The notes under the pieces are model-generated. The model was not told where the DNA came from. It did not search any database and worked only from the letters and a program-made list of their open reading frames with translations. Source: Plenodomus lindquistii (lineage: Eukaryota > Ascomycota > Dothideomycetes > Pleosporales > Leptosphaeriaceae). Taken from it: 64,000 bases of DNA. The stretch spans positions 248,001 to 312,000 of the forward strand of contig JANUWI010000006.1 of the NCBI GenBank assembly GCA_025504975.1, written 5' to 3'. Positions 1 to 12,124 of this stretch are shown one piece after another (the first letter of the stretch is position 1; every line of letters starts with the position of its first letter). Made by a program: the position numbers and the translations under genes.

Positions 1-2482
1 GTGGCCAGATTTCGCTCCGGCGTCGACATCCATTGGGGTGCTTTGTCTGGTCTTTCGTGCCTGTCGCTGCCGCTTGAGCATGTCAAGGACAGAGTCAACG
101 GTGCAGAATGTGCCGGTACGGCCGCATCCTGCGGAACAATGGACAACAATCGGGCGACTGTTGTTAGCCTCCGGATGGGAAGCGGTGCCGCCATTGACTG
201 ATCGTACAACTGCATTGGTCTGCTCGATGAGTCCGAGTAAGTGGGCAGGGTGTGCTGGTGCACCAAAGTCGGGCCAGTGGGAGTACTGGAGTTGAGTAAT
301 CTCTCGCATGCGCGCAAAGGGCTCATCATCATTCGACAAGGTAAACTTTCGTACAATGACGTATGGCTGTTCTTGACTGGGCGAGCCCGTGGTCGCCTCT
401 GTGGTAAAGTTGAAGCCCTGGGGCGGATTATTGGTAGTAGACCGACGCTGGCTCATTACAGGTCTTGATTGTTCCCTGTGTCGGTGAATCTTAGACGGCT
501 CCAGAGATGCTCGGCGTTCGCCAAGGTTCTCCAGCCTCAGGTTTCCATAGCGCTTGTCGGACCAGTAGTTGTGAGCTTTAATCTGACCACCTTCTTGCTC
601 AGCTGTCAACATGACAATGACACGAGCGTCCTGTTGCCAGACGACATTCCAGAAGTCCTATAAAGACGTTAGCGACAGCTAAGGGACCGACACGCGCTGT
701 ACATACCTTGAACGTGGCCGGAATAGGCCCTTGAGTGGCGATGTAGCGCTTGTTAGAATAGGCTGCTTGAACATGGTTGGCGTTTATATAATCGCAGATA
801 CCTTCTGGAACTCCTTGTAACTTGACACGAGAGTGTTCATATGGCCAGATGTTGTTGTATCGATTCTTGGAGCCTTTCTCGATACCGGCAATTTGGATGG
901 CCTTTGCCGGGTGGGCACCAGAAGGAGTTCCATATGATACCTTACCGGAGAGAGCCTCCTGCATCCGCTTTTGCTCACGCTTTTCGATTGCAAGGAAGCG
1001 ATCAGACACGGCCTTCCCATTGTCCTTCTCGTCTGAAGCTTCCTTGAGCCATTGTGGCAGCTCATCTTCGATAGATCGAGTCATGCCTTCAGGCTGCTTA
1101 ATCGGCATCTGCCCAACACCTCCAATGAGATCCATGTTCTGGCGAATGTTACCGAAAAAGGGATTGGCAGCATTTTGGGTCACGGGCATCGGGCATCCAC
1201 CGATGACTGGGGCAACAGAAGGCAGATCCGATCCGAGCGAAAGGGCGGCGGTACCGGATGTTGGACTTTGCGAGGCCTCGTAGGAGATCCACGTTGGAAA
1301 CCTCTCCGAGAACTCCTTGAAGCCACCACGGATGATGAAGGTACCACCAGTCCAGCCTTCGCTGGTGAACTTCTTCAGTGTGTTGATACAAGTCGTAGCG
1401 TCCTTCATCTGAGAAGAGTTGGCGTCATAGACGACGATGTGTTTGCTACTTCGCCAGCGTTCGAATCTTTCCCTTTGCTCTTCGTCTTTGAATGTCTCGG
1501 CCAATTTCTGGACATTGAAAGACGCACGTTTTAGGAGTGTCGTAGGTATGCAAAGACTCAAGGCGCCTGTGATGCAAGCCCTGGCGTATTGTGTTGAGAC
1601 GCGAAGGTCGAGAAGTAGCACTTCCTCAACCGACGATTGCAGAATGTTAACAATATGCTGGGCGGTGACCATGGTCGGTCCATCTGTAGTGCCGTCACCT
1701 TGGAAAGTGGCAGGCAACGTCTCGGAGCGACGACTAATCGCCGAGGGGTGCTGCGATGGCTTCACTGGGAGAGAGGGCCGGAGGACACGATCTTCTGCGA
1801 ACTCGGCTAACGCATCAGTTCGTCCAATGCCCTCGAAGCTTGCGGGAGAATTTCGACGGGGTCGGTCGGGAAACAGGGCAGAGTCTGACGAAAGCATTCG
1901 TTTTGGCGAGCGAGGCTTGGGTGCCTCTTCGCCGTCGTCCTTTGCACCGTCCTTGGTGGCGGCCGCAGGAATAAAGGGCGACATGGACTGGGGCGAGAGG
2001 GGTGCCTTAATCGTGTTGAAGAAAGGACTTGGGGTGGATGCAGCTTGTGCCGATGACGCAAAGTCGAAGCTGCCTAGCGCGAATGCTCTGTTGTTCTGAG
2101 ACTGTTTCCTAAACTGTTCGAATTCAGGGTTTTGCTCGACAGGTATCGCACGTGGCGAGGCAGCGGCTGTGGAGCGCACATCAGAGTTGGGCGGGCTCCA
2201 GTTTGTGCGGATGTGCTGGGCAGCGCTGGAGGCGAAGTGGTCGGCGTGTGCATTGATGGTGAGGCCAAAGTAGTTGGGGGAGGGGGTTCCAGACATTTTG
2301 GACTTTTGCGTGACGATGTGGCTCGGGGTCTTGACTACACCGTTCATGCGGGGGGAGAGGGGGGCGGTCGGATGTAGTGTGGTGCTTGGCTTGGTCATGG
2401 GCGTCGATCTTTGCAGGCGCGAGGCAGTGTGGGCAGAGTGCGAGGAACCGCGAGGTCTGGGGGAAATTACAGGAGTTGCCAT
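1..2482 (-). CDS. Rhodanese-PTP tyrosine phosphatase (Pyp1/Pyp2-like), C-terminus cut by window edge
   Basis: Protein tyrosine phosphatase of the fungal MAPK-inactivating type. Exon 1 is 2482-707 and exon 2 is 657-1, with a 49-bp intron (658-706, GTATGT donor). The start is the ATG of MATPVISPRP; another in-frame ATG lies 78 bases upstream. The order is a disordered Ser/Pro-rich N-terminus (to about residue 265), a rhodanese-like domain (about 270-400) without an evident catalytic Cys loop (the position reads VVYDANSSQ, so probably non-catalytic docking), then a classical PTP domain from about 537. Exon 2 shows the WPD loop (SHWPDFG) and the signature HCSAGCGRTGTF with its nucleophilic Cys. 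This architecture is known from S. pombe Pyp1/Pyp2, which dephosphorylate the stress MAPK Sty1; that role here is inferred. The protein runs off the left edge soon after the signature. A CRE site lies upstream at 2698. Confidence 0.9.
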
Positions 2483-2697
2483 GGCGAGGGGGTGTTTGCG
2501 CGCCTCGACTGCTCTAGCGGGACAGGTGGCCAGGTGGGTATGCAGGTGCAATTGCAGCACTACTCTAGGGCCTAGGGACTAGAGGAGGGACTAGGGGGTG
2601 GGATAGGATCGGGAGGTGAATTATGGGAGCGTCGGTAGCGCGGTGCCGTCTGCGTGAAGCTGGGGCGCAACACCACCACCACAACCGCCAGGGTGCG

Positions 2698-2705
2698 TGA
2701 CGTCA
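2698..2705. promoter_or_regulatory. CRE-like site TGACGTCA upstream of the phosphatase gene
   Basis: A perfect 8-bp palindrome TGACGTCA sits 216 bp before the chosen start of the rhodanese-PTP gene. Atf1/CREB-family bZIP factors bind this motif. In S. pombe, pyp2 is induced through Atf1 as negative feedback on Sty1; the same logic here is inference from motif and position only. Confidence 0.4.
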
Positions 2706-4809
2706 GCGCAGATTGCAGATTGCCCCTTGGTCTCGCACAAGGCCAACAGCAGCCACGGATGTGCAGGGGCGTGCCTATTTGCAGCGACTGCAGCACCGAA
2801 TGCGCGCAATTGGAATACCGGGGCGCAGCTAGTCGGACAACGGCGCGCCTGCGACACCCGGCTGTGCGTGTGGGCCGCGGGCAGCTGTGTGGACGGTGAA
2901 TGAACGGCGAGCCCTGACGTAGTTGGGGCTAGCAATGCAGGGAGGATCTCGTGACCGGGGCAGGGTGTAGGGCTGAGGGCTGAGGGCCGAGGACAGACGG
3001 GCAGCAGGCAGCGGAACGCCCAGCGGAGAGGGACGGGGCGGAACAGAGACTCCAGAGCATGCAGCTGCGATCGAAGAGGTGGCAGAGGATCGAAAGAGGA
3101 AAGGGGAAAGGGATCGAGCAGTATATGTGCCATCGGACGTGACCAAGGCACGGCTAGCGTTTGCCAGTCCAGGCCACTGCCACGGCCTAACGTCGAGCCG
3201 CGACCCTGGGCGATTGCGACATTTCATCAGCTAGTGCGCGCGGTGAGCACACGACGACAACGGCTTTGGGGAGCGCAGACGCCGTCTGGTCGAGGCCATG
3301 ACCTGCACTCTGCCAGCCTTGAGCGGGCACGCATGACCGTCGCCGTCCCCAGCCAGAGGCACTGCGCTGGCGCCGCACGCCCCATCCGGCTGGGTTCGAC
3401 TCTGCGGAGTACATGCTCTAGAGTAGGGTACATAGTACGTCATGACTGCCCGCGGGTGGATCCCCGTAGCGAGCAGTCGAGGACCCTTCTTTTCGCTTTG
3501 CATCTTTGCATCACTCCTGAAGCCAACTCCGCCCAGAGCCCAACGTTTGCATCAAACAGCGCGCTCGTAGAGTACTGTAGTCTGCATCACGATTCGCAGC
3601 CGTCCAGGTTGAAAAGCAGCCACGAAGCTCCATGCACACCAACAGTCGTTTGGCCGTGAAGCCATTGTCACCCGCCACACCGTTGTGCGGCCTGCCCGTT
3701 GACCGTTCCGCCCAACAATCAAGTAGCGCATACAGACCAAAACGAGGCCTCCTCTCCAGCACCGAAGCAGCACCGCAGAGATCTCGATGACATCGTTTGA
3801 TATTCCTCGCGCATGTCATGTACCAAAGAACCCAGACGACGCACGCGCACCTGGATCTGTGCTGAGCAGCCTTGCAATGCACGTGTCGGATGGGGCCGGC
3901 AACACCTTCCCAGCCATCTCCCGCAATAATCGTACGTTGTTGTACACCGAACGTTGCAAAAAAAAACTAAAAAAACTTGTTTCACTTGCTTCGGTACCGA
4001 CGGCACCGAGATCAGAATCGGAAGCGCATGAGAGCATGTCAATGAGGAATTCGCCGTAAATGGCAGTACCAAGGCCAAAGAGCAGCAGTTGGACCCGTAC
4101 GTACCAGCTAACAGCAATGTCGAGAGGCCAACTCCGCGTCATTCGGCCAACTAGACCCACCCGTGATGCTGCAGATAGGACCCACCCGTTTCCATACTGT
4201 CGGTTCCTAATCTGCGCTTGAAGCGGAAGACTATGCGCTGACAAAGCTCATGTGCAAAAGACTTAGTGAAGGCGCAGGAATCCACCCTCTGAGATTAGAT
4301 TGTTCAGATGACAACGGGAGCTATCGGCGCCACAGGGTCCTTGTTTGTTCCTGACTGCCATGATATTCGTGTGCAGCATTGTAGCCACTTGTATTTACAA
4401 TACATGAACAACTTCTTAAACAACGACAAGCCTTTGTTTGTATGCTCCGTGCGTAACATTGAATATTCACTACAGACTGACTATAAAGAATCGTGTCCCC
4501 CCTGTACGTCACACAACATTTGTGCTTGTGAGGGTAGGCAGTATGAAAATAACTTAAACTAGAGCTCCTTCGTGGAATACCAGTCATGTTCCGAATTAGA
4601 AAAACTCGATCGAACGTGTAATTATTATTCAAATTGGCCAAGTCATATAATTAGTTGTAATACTTCAAAACTGTGTCTCAAAGCAGTGCGAGTACATCAA
4701 TCTGTAGTAATGGCGACCCACAAAGCCGCCGTGTAGATGCCCTCAAAACGCCTGACCTGCTATAAGCGCACCTGCACTATGTGTCATTCTTAAAGATTGC
4801 TGTTTACTG
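2706..4809. other. Intergenic region with no supported gene
   Basis: About 2.1 kb between the phosphatase 5' side and the Atg15 3' end. The phosphatase-proximal part is GC-rich and the Atg15-proximal part is AT-rich. Several open frames exist on both strands, but none has domain-like composition, plausible splice partners or recognisable motifs. It probably holds the phosphatase promoter and 5' UTR and the Atg15 3' UTR. Confidence 0.5.
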
Positions 4810-6654
4810 CTACATCTCCATTCTTTCAGTCACTGGTGGCGTCGACGACGTCTTCCCATGCTGCTTTGACTTGTCGTAGCAGATCAGACCAAAGAAGCCT
4901 TCAGACGTGCACGATGTCAAAGTAGCTGTAGCAGTCACCGTAGGCTGAGGTGTGTGGTGAGTCTTGACAGGCGGTTCAAGAGGCGGTTCGTCGCCATCGA
5001 GACAGCCGCCAAACCAGCCCGGATATCTACACGATGTGGTGGATGTCGGCGGGGTCGTTGTTGCAGTGGCTGTGGGAGCTGGAGTGGTGGTATGTGACTT
5101 GGAGGTAGTAGTTGTTTCATCGAGGCAGCCGAACCAACCAGGAGTCTTGCAGGTTGATGTTGAGGATGACAAGGTCTTAGTAGTGGTTGTAGTCCCACTG
5201 TGGCCGCTGGTGGTGGGTTCGTCTAAACAGCCCCACCATCCTGGCGTCTTGCACGTTTCTGTCCGCGTCCTGGAGGATCTCGACTTGGATGTGCTCGTGG
5301 GCTTACTAGAACTGGTTGTAGTGGTCTCGGTACCGTTGCTCTCAAAATACTCCCACGTGTAGCAATCAGTGCAGTTGAGATAAGGTTCGCACTTGGCAGG
5401 GGCATCGTACTTTTGGATTACATCGCGGATGACCTCATTGATCTTGTGAGTGCCTATGCCGACGCGCCAGCCGAAATCCTTGACGGTGTCGTACACACAC
5501 TTCTGGCCAGTATGACAGACACTCTGCATGGCGTAGCCGCCGATTGTGCAGACACTTGAGGCTTGATTGCAAGTTCCCATGTATACTGGGTCCGCGGTAT
5601 GTCCAAAATGAAATCCGCCAGTGAATGGACGCTGCTGTAGCGTGCCGATTTGGTGACCGGGCGGAACAGGTAGGCCTAGACGGGACGCTGGCATGGCTTC
5701 TGGTACAGCCTCGAAAGTGACTGCTGGGTGGCCGAATGTAAGGGACAAAAAGGAAGACACGGCGCCACCAAGCGAATGGCCGGCCATCCATATCTCGGCA
5801 TCTGGGTAGAGTGCGGTCACGTTGTGGTATAGGTCCTGCGCGGCATAGTAGTAGCGATTCTTCTCGCGAAGTGCAGTCACCAGACAGGTCGAGTTGCAAG
5901 TATAGGCAGAGGTTTGGCAGTCGCACACTTGGCGCCAGAGGTACTGTCCACCCTGCCCGCAGCAACAGCTGAAGAAGAGATTGTCGTTGATTTTGTCATT
6001 TGTCGTCGTCTCTGAGCCATCGAACATGGCTGGCGAGGTGCCCTTGAGGCCAATGACGACGGTCGAGTTCTCGGTATCGGCAAAGATATGCCCCCTCAGA
6101 CCGTCTGATTCCCAGCCAAAGTCCTCGGTGTAATTGAAGCCGCCGCCCACGTCTTCCCACTCTCCCGTGTTGGGCTCGAGTATGTAGGCGTCCGAGGCCA
6201 TGCGCGCGAAGCTTAAGACGGTCTCTTTGTCCGTGACGTTGGGCCCCGCGATGTCGTCGATGGTCCATTCGTCCTCGGCTAGTTGCACAGCCCGCCCCTT
6301 GGTCCTCGCCCATTCCAGCATGCCGTCTATGGTGTCCTTGCTCCTGTCCGCCAGGCGTTGGATGTTCATGGATGCAGCCTTGACGCGCAGCCTTGGCACA
6401 GGCTCACGGGCGAGCGAGCGTGCATCGTCGGCCACCCATACGTCGGCGTGCTGTGGCACATCGAGCCTTCTGTGCAGGTGCGGATATGCGTAGGTGCCGT
6501 GGTGGAAGATGTGCCGAAGAGAGAAGTCGCGGTCGGCGTGGTGGGCGGCGGGTGGCGGCGGCGCGGCGAGCGATGGACTGCCGACGGCGAGGAACGACAG
6601 GAGCAGGGAGGCCGTGACACGCGATGCAGAGGGGCACAGATGCCGTCCCTTCAT
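4810..6654 (-). CDS. atg15: Atg15 autophagic triacylglycerol/phospholipid lipase
   Basis: Single-exon gene of 614 residues. Atg15 is a vacuolar lipase that breaks down autophagic bodies and MVB vesicles, delivered as a type II membrane protein. Seen here: a hydrophobic N-terminal signal-anchor (about residues 10-32), the class 3 lipase core with nucleophile elbow GHSLGG (catalytic Ser near residue 292), a downstream Asp in HTADPVYMG and His in IGTHKINEV as the rest of the triad, many N-glycosylation sequons, and a Cys-rich insert (CCCGQGG) typical of the family. The C-terminal about 150 residues are Ser/Thr-rich and carry four short Cys/Gly modules (CKTPGWWGC, CKTPGWFGC, CRYPGWFGGC and a weaker CTSEGFFGLIC). 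The start at 6654 (MKGRHLCPS) is preferred; an in-frame ATG 33 bases upstream is possible. Confidence 0.95.
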   Translation of the reverse strand: MKGRHLCPSASRVTASLLLSFLAVGSPSLAAPPPPAAHHADRDFSLRHIFHHGTYAYPHLHRRLDVPQHADVWVADDARSLAREPVPRLRVKAASMNIQRLADRSKDTIDGMLEWARTKGRAVQLAEDEWTIDDIAGPNVTDKETVLSFARMASDAYILEPNTGEWEDVGGGFNYTEDFGWESDGLRGHIFADTENSTVVIGLKGTSPAMFDGSETTTNDKINDNLFFSCCCGQGGQYLWRQVCDCQTSAYTCNSTCLVTALREKNRYYYAAQDLYHNVTALYPDAEIWMAGHSLGGAVSSFLSLTFGHPAVTFEAVPEAMPASRLGLPVPPGHQIGTLQQRPFTGGFHFGHTADPVYMGTCNQASSVCTIGGYAMQSVCHTGQKCVYDTVKDFGWRVGIGTHKINEVIRDVIQKYDAPAKCEPYLNCTDCYTWEYFESNGTETTTTSSSKPTSTSKSRSSRTRTETCKTPGWWGCLDEPTTSGHSGTTTTTKTLSSSTSTCKTPGWFGCLDETTTTSKSHTTTPAPTATATTTPPTSTTSCRYPGWFGGCLDGDEPPLEPPVKTHHTPQPTVTATATLTSCTSEGFFGLICYDKSKQHGKTSSTPPVTERMEM

Positions 6655-7094
6655 GATGTGAGGCTCCTCTATGCGATGGATGGACAAGACTGGCGAGGTT
6701 GCAAGCGGGTGTAACTAGGACGGCGATGCGATGACTGCCCAGGCGTTGGTGCCGTTGCATGTACACATGTGCATGCATCCATGACGCCACGCCTTATCTA
6801 CCCCGGATTCACCTTTGCACGTGCTGATAACAGCTCAACCTGGCCCTGCCTGCATCATCCGAATGCACCACAGGTGGACCCAGTCGCCAGTCGCCAGTCA
6901 CCAGTCACTTGCTGTCATCTTTCGCGGGCGAAACATTTCACATGACGTTGCGTGCCCCTTAGGCCATCTGCTCCTTGCACACCCGGGTGACCTTGGGCGC
7001 GCGTGTGAGATTACGCCAAACCGTCCACGCCAATGCTGGCACGCGGCACTACAGGACCTCCTGTTCTGCTTGACGCACATGCTCAATAGCAGTC

Positions 7095-9359
7095 ATGGCG
7101 GACCGCCCGCGGAACTTGCACCCCTCCCGCTCCTTCACCCGCCTCGAATCCACACCCAAGAGCCCGCTTTCGCGAAGTCGCGCAAGCACCCTCCAGGGCC
7201 CACCGCTGCCAGACATGGCGGATCCGCTCAAGGCCGCAATGGTTCCCGAGGAAGACGAGCACGCGCATGGAGACGTCTTCATGCACGAGGCCGGCGAGGA
7301 AGGAGTAAACAGCGCTGAAAGTCCGAGCATACCGGATGCGTTTGAGGAGCTACCCATAGAGATCCGGAGCCTGACTGAGCGGTACCACAACCCGAGAATG
7401 CGTATTTTGAACCACGTCTGACAACCTCCTAGCTTTCTCGAATCGCTCACGGCCAAGGTCCATCCCACCCCTCTCTCCGCCGACGCTCTCTCCGATCTCT
7501 TTCAAGACTTCTACACTCGCGCCTCAGCCAAAGTCACAACACACATAGCCACCCTGTCTGCTCGCCTTACGAGCGACTCTTACGTTGCACAGTCGAGAAA
7601 GGGCTCCAATTCATCAAGCAAACCAACGTCCCTTAGAAAGGGAAGTGATCCGTCTGGAGAGCAGCAAATGCTCAGTGCGACAGAAATGGCACATCGCAAG
7701 AAAGCAAGAAAGTCGTTGGAGTCCAAACGGCTCGCGCTGGAAGAAGCAGTTGAGCGCGCAGTTTGCGAGAAGGTATACCACAGAATATGGCGCCATCGAA
7801 GCACAGACGATGAAGAGCGGGACCACAAGCTCAGATCCCGTACAGCAGCGCTCTCGCTCGTTGGCATTGGGCTCAAAGAGCTGTTGATGGCTGGCGACGA
7901 AATGACTGAAGAGGAGCGCCAGAAGACCAAGGAGAAGGAGCCTGAGATCAGAGAGTGGCTCTCCACTGCTCGGCAGGATCTCCTCAAGATGAATGATGAA
8001 AAGTACCCGCTTGGAAAGTTACACCATCTGACTGCTGCGCACAAGTCAATCGTCGAAGCACTGTCCAAGATTTTCCCATCCACATCGTCCGCAGACGAGA
8101 TCCTGCCAAGTCTTATTTACGCACTGATCACATTGCCACCTGTCCATCTCAACGTCATCAGTGACTTGAAGTTCATACAAAGGTTCAGAGGTTCAGTCCG
8201 AGTGGACGGCGAGACTGCCTATTGTCTCGTCAATTTGGAGGCTGCAATCTCTTTCTTGGAGACAGTTGATCTGTCGTCACTACGAGCAGAAGAGGCCGGG
8301 CCGTGGAAACCAGAATCCAGGCCCTCGACGCCCAAATCAGAAATCACGCCAATGTCCCTGGGCCTTTCCGACGCTCCGGATCTTATTCAGACACCGGCGA
8401 CACCAACGTCCAAGTCCAACAGCACAGAGCCATCCAGTCCCACCACTACAAAAGCTCAACGGCGGTTGAGCAATCTGATACAAACGCAGACGAACAAATT
8501 TGAAGCGGCCTCGGACGCCGTCCGAGACTCTATATTGGAGTCGGCAGACCAAGCCTTAGGCCGAATCAACAACACTCTTGACAGCAGTTTCAAATTTTTC
8601 TTCGGCAATCTACGCGATAAGGATCCCAACAGCCCTGTACTCGAAACCCCGATATTGCCCAAAACATTAGAAGACGCGAGAAAGCTTGTAAACTCTCCGA
8701 CTCGTGTAGATGGAGACAGTGATAGCCTCAGCGTCAGTGCTGCTAGCTCAATACACGGAGACGATGTCCCTGACGTTGCAGCCCCAAAAAGTTTGGAGTC
8801 TAAGATGACCGACATTTTCGCAGGCCGGAAGCAGATTAGAGATCGCAGTGTGGATTCCACACGATCCGGAGGCAGCAGCAGCGGGCGACGTGTTGCATTT
8901 GCATCGGCTTCGGGTGTTGACGAGAAGGTACCACCGGTGCCAGTCACTGTCAAAACCGAGCCTTTACCTACGAGCAACCCCTCGGCCGTGGATTCGCTCC
9001 GCAACATGGGCAACAGCCTCAACCCACTGAATCGGTTTGCGGGCATGAGCGTCCTTCCTCGCTTCGGACGTACTATGAGCAGCAACAGCACCCAGGTCTT
9101 AGCAACCCCAAGCACCGAACAGGCGAAGACGTCGCCCTCGCCAGAGCCTCTTAGTCGAACAATAACGGGGGATCCGCAGTCAGATGAGAAAGGGAGCCGA
9201 GCTGTAGCTGCACTTGAACAGTTGAAGAAGACATCACCTCCCGTGAAGCGTTTTGTTGACTGCAAAGATGTACAGGAGTTGAAGTTGAAGGAGGTCGATG
9301 AGCTTTTGAAGGAGTACCAGAGATTGGCCGGGGCACTAAGAGGCGCAATCAATTATTGA
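7095..9359 (+). CDS. VPS9-domain protein, putative Rab5-type GEF (Muk1-like)
   Basis: Two exons, 7095-7381 and 7433-9359, joined over a 51-bp intron (CTGAC branch site just before the TAG acceptor) to give 737 residues; the splice restores GAG-CGC-TTT across the junction. The VPS9 catalytic region spans roughly residues 230-378. Its recognisable core includes LPSLIYALI, the Asp-containing helix and FRGSVRVDGETAYCLVN. Such domains activate Rab5/Vps21 GTPases in endosome and vacuole trafficking. The long C-terminal half is Ser/Pro-rich and probably disordered, ending in a short helix. I see no CUE ubiquitin-binding domain, so it resembles Muk1 more than Vps9; that assignment is inferred from architecture. 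Confidence 0.88.
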
Positions 9360-9609
9360 ATTAGACAGTGGAGTGCTAGACTAGAAAGCAGGCAATGCCA
9401 CTATGCTAGAACCCGAACAACTGTGCCATCGTTCCCAATGCGATGCTTAAGTGAGAGGTCGCGTTGACGCGTGCGGTCACTGTCGGAACGAAACACGCTA
9501 GAGTCGGAAGCGCACGGACCAAAGGTAAACACAGCCCAAACAGAAGGCACAACACGGCACAGTGCACACCATTGACCCCAACAGCATATACAACGCTTCA
9601 ATCGCATTC

Positions 9610-12124
9610 ATGGCAGACCCAGTGTCCTTGTTCATCCCGGAGAAGCATAGTGCTAATGCAGCCTCCAACTCGCTCGACGACGACTTCGACATCACCTTCA
9701 ATGAACCTCCTTCTTCGCCCTTTGTGGAACATCTCGAGCATGACAACCAAGAGAATATTGCGCCAAACGCTGCACACACCCCGGTAAAGCCGTCGCTCAA
9801 TCCTGACGACGGCGTCCCGCAGTCTGCGTTCAAAGTCTCGCCTGACAAGAAGTTCGGACTCAAAGAGCGCACGAGTCCCGCAAAGATGTCGCCAGCTAAG
9901 AACCTCATGGATCAGTTTGAGGACGCAGCCACAACAAATAATAGTGGAAGCTGGAACAGCCCGCGCAAGACTTCTCCGACGAAAGGCCAACCCTTCGAGC
10001 CATTCGAGCCTGCTTCGGTCAGCCAACCGCACGAGAGCATGTCGCCGTCGAGACAGGCACGCGCATCGTCCTCAGGTCATATCTTACATCCGTCTCCCCT
10101 CGACAATGACGCATTGTCACATGAAAATTCAGCGCTCCCCGACAATGAAGGCCTCACAGTCGCCACGAAGCACATGGAGAACCACGACGCCCCTATGCGA
10201 CAGGCAATCCAGGATGACGACTTCGACTTGGACCTGGGCGTGGATGATACCGAATTCAACCCCGACGGCCCAGACTTGACATCGGCCGATGTCGACGACA
10301 CATGTTTCAGCAATTTCTCTGAGATGCCTGGACTGGACATGACCAAATTTGCTTTTGTGAAACAGAGCCCGGCAAAGGGTGATCAGCCAGATGTAAGCAA
10401 CGTGTTGAAGATATGAGAGGCATTGCTGACTGGCAGCGCTACAGGCTACACCGCGTGCATCGCGGGCACAAATGACGCCCTCGACAGTGCGTCGATCCGA
10501 CCGTACACCTTCACCCACACCACGCCGCGCGTATAAAGAGAATGATACAACCAATTTGCTTCTTGACTTCACCGCTCAAATCGAGTCTTTCGGAACGTCT
10601 CGTCGCAATTCTCCGAATCGCACACGAACATCACCCACGAAGTCTACAACAGAGCCGAATCTCCGGTCCTATTATCAGAATCAGCGGTCACCTGCGAAAG
10701 GTGGATCACATGTGCCCGCTACACCTAGCCAGAGCCGCCACATGCTCAACTTGTTGGACTTCGAGCTGCCGCCTCCACCAACACCACGGTCCATGCCTAC
10801 AGTAACTATCCGTGAAATGGAGTCAGTCAAATCACAGTTCTCTTCCCAAATTTCTTCCTTGTCCGCTAGTCTATCTGGGAAAGAAGCCGAGGTGGAGTCC
10901 CTGTCAAAGGCTGTTGCAGATGCGGAACGTCGTGTTGGCGAGGCGCTCGAGACTGTTCGCGATGAGCGATCCGCTCGGGAGTACGCAGAGGCACAAATGA
11001 TCGATTGGAAGAAGAAGGGCGAAGAAGTCCAAAAGCTGCTACAGGACGTGCAAGCTGAGCTTGCTCGTAACGACACTGAGCGCGACGATTTACTCACGAA
11101 GCTAGTGGAAGCTGAGAAACGAGCAGAAGACGCCGAGAATCGCGCTTCTGAACTTGAGACAAAGGTCATTGAGGCCGAGAGCAGGAACGTAGACATGACT
11201 ACCTTCATCAACAACGATGAAGGCGAGGAAAACAAGAAGACGTACTCGGAGCTGGAATGCCAGACCGCCATTGCTGAGAAGGTCAATGAAGTGGCCCGCG
11301 AACTACACACAGCGTACAAAGCCAAGCATGAAAAGAAGATCAAGGCTCTCAAGGACAACTACCAGAAGAAGGCAGATGAACGCTGCAAGGAGCTGCGACT
11401 CCAGATTATCCGTCTCGAACGTCAAGTCGAGGATGCTGAGAAGAAGCGTGACAACACTTTCAGCAAAATAGATCCTGGACAGATGGATGGCCGGGCTGAA
11501 GTTGAAAGGCAAACGGCCCTGGGTGGCACTTCGAGTGCGGAAGACAAACAAGCTCTCGAAGCCCTACGTGCAGAGGTTGAAAACCTCAAAGCGAAACTCG
11601 CGGGCCTACAATCTGAACTCAGCTCTTTACGCGATCACAACGGTACACTTCTCCAAGATCTAGAAGCTGAACGCATCGAAAAGGGTGAGCTTGTTGCAGC
11701 TGCTGAACAGATGCTAGCCATGTGTGGCGAGAAGATGGAAGAAATGCAACAAGACGACTTCCGCCGTTCACACATGGGTCCCCCTTCTAACCCTGCTCCA
11801 AAACAACAGCAAAAAGCGGCCCCTGAACAAGCCATGCGTAACACCGGCTTCCTTGCCGGTGCGTCTACAACTTCGCGGCCAGGCTCTGCACTAGGAGGTG
11901 GACGACCTGGAAGCGCTATGGGGGATCGTCTAGGAACTATGGGCGAGAGGGGGAATGGTGCAGGAAGCGGAGGTGGAAGTGGTATTGCGAAGCCTTCTGG
12001 GCTCCGTGCACCAGGCGGCTTTGGTTTCCAGAAAGGACCAGAGTTGACACGGAGTTCGAGTGGGAGTAAGAGCCGACTACTGTCCAATATTGAACGCATG
12101 GGCGGTGGGAAGACACAGGAATAG
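9610..12124 (+). CDS. Long coiled-coil protein, possibly spindle or microtubule associated
   Basis: Two exons, 9610-10392 and 10445-12124, with a 52-bp intron (GTAAGC...ACAG), give 820 residues. The N-terminal third is acidic and disordered, with many SP/TP sites and repeated SPAK/SPTK motifs (candidate CDK sites). A conserved-looking segment NLLLDFTAQIESF follows, then a long heptad-rich coiled coil (about residues 390-700) and a Gly/Ser-rich basic tail. I do not recognise a named domain. Proline-directed sites plus a coiled coil suggest a mitotic or cytoskeletal scaffold such as TACC- or SPB-type proteins, but this is inference. The chosen ATG (MADPVSLFIPEK) is followed by coding-like sequence; an in-frame ATG 48 bases upstream is possible. 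Confidence 0.8.

Noticed and set aside
2621..3660. Several long GC-rich frames on both strands upstream of the phosphatase
   Set aside because: Overlapping frames on both strands with Arg/Pro/Ala-rich composition, as expected from high GC alone.
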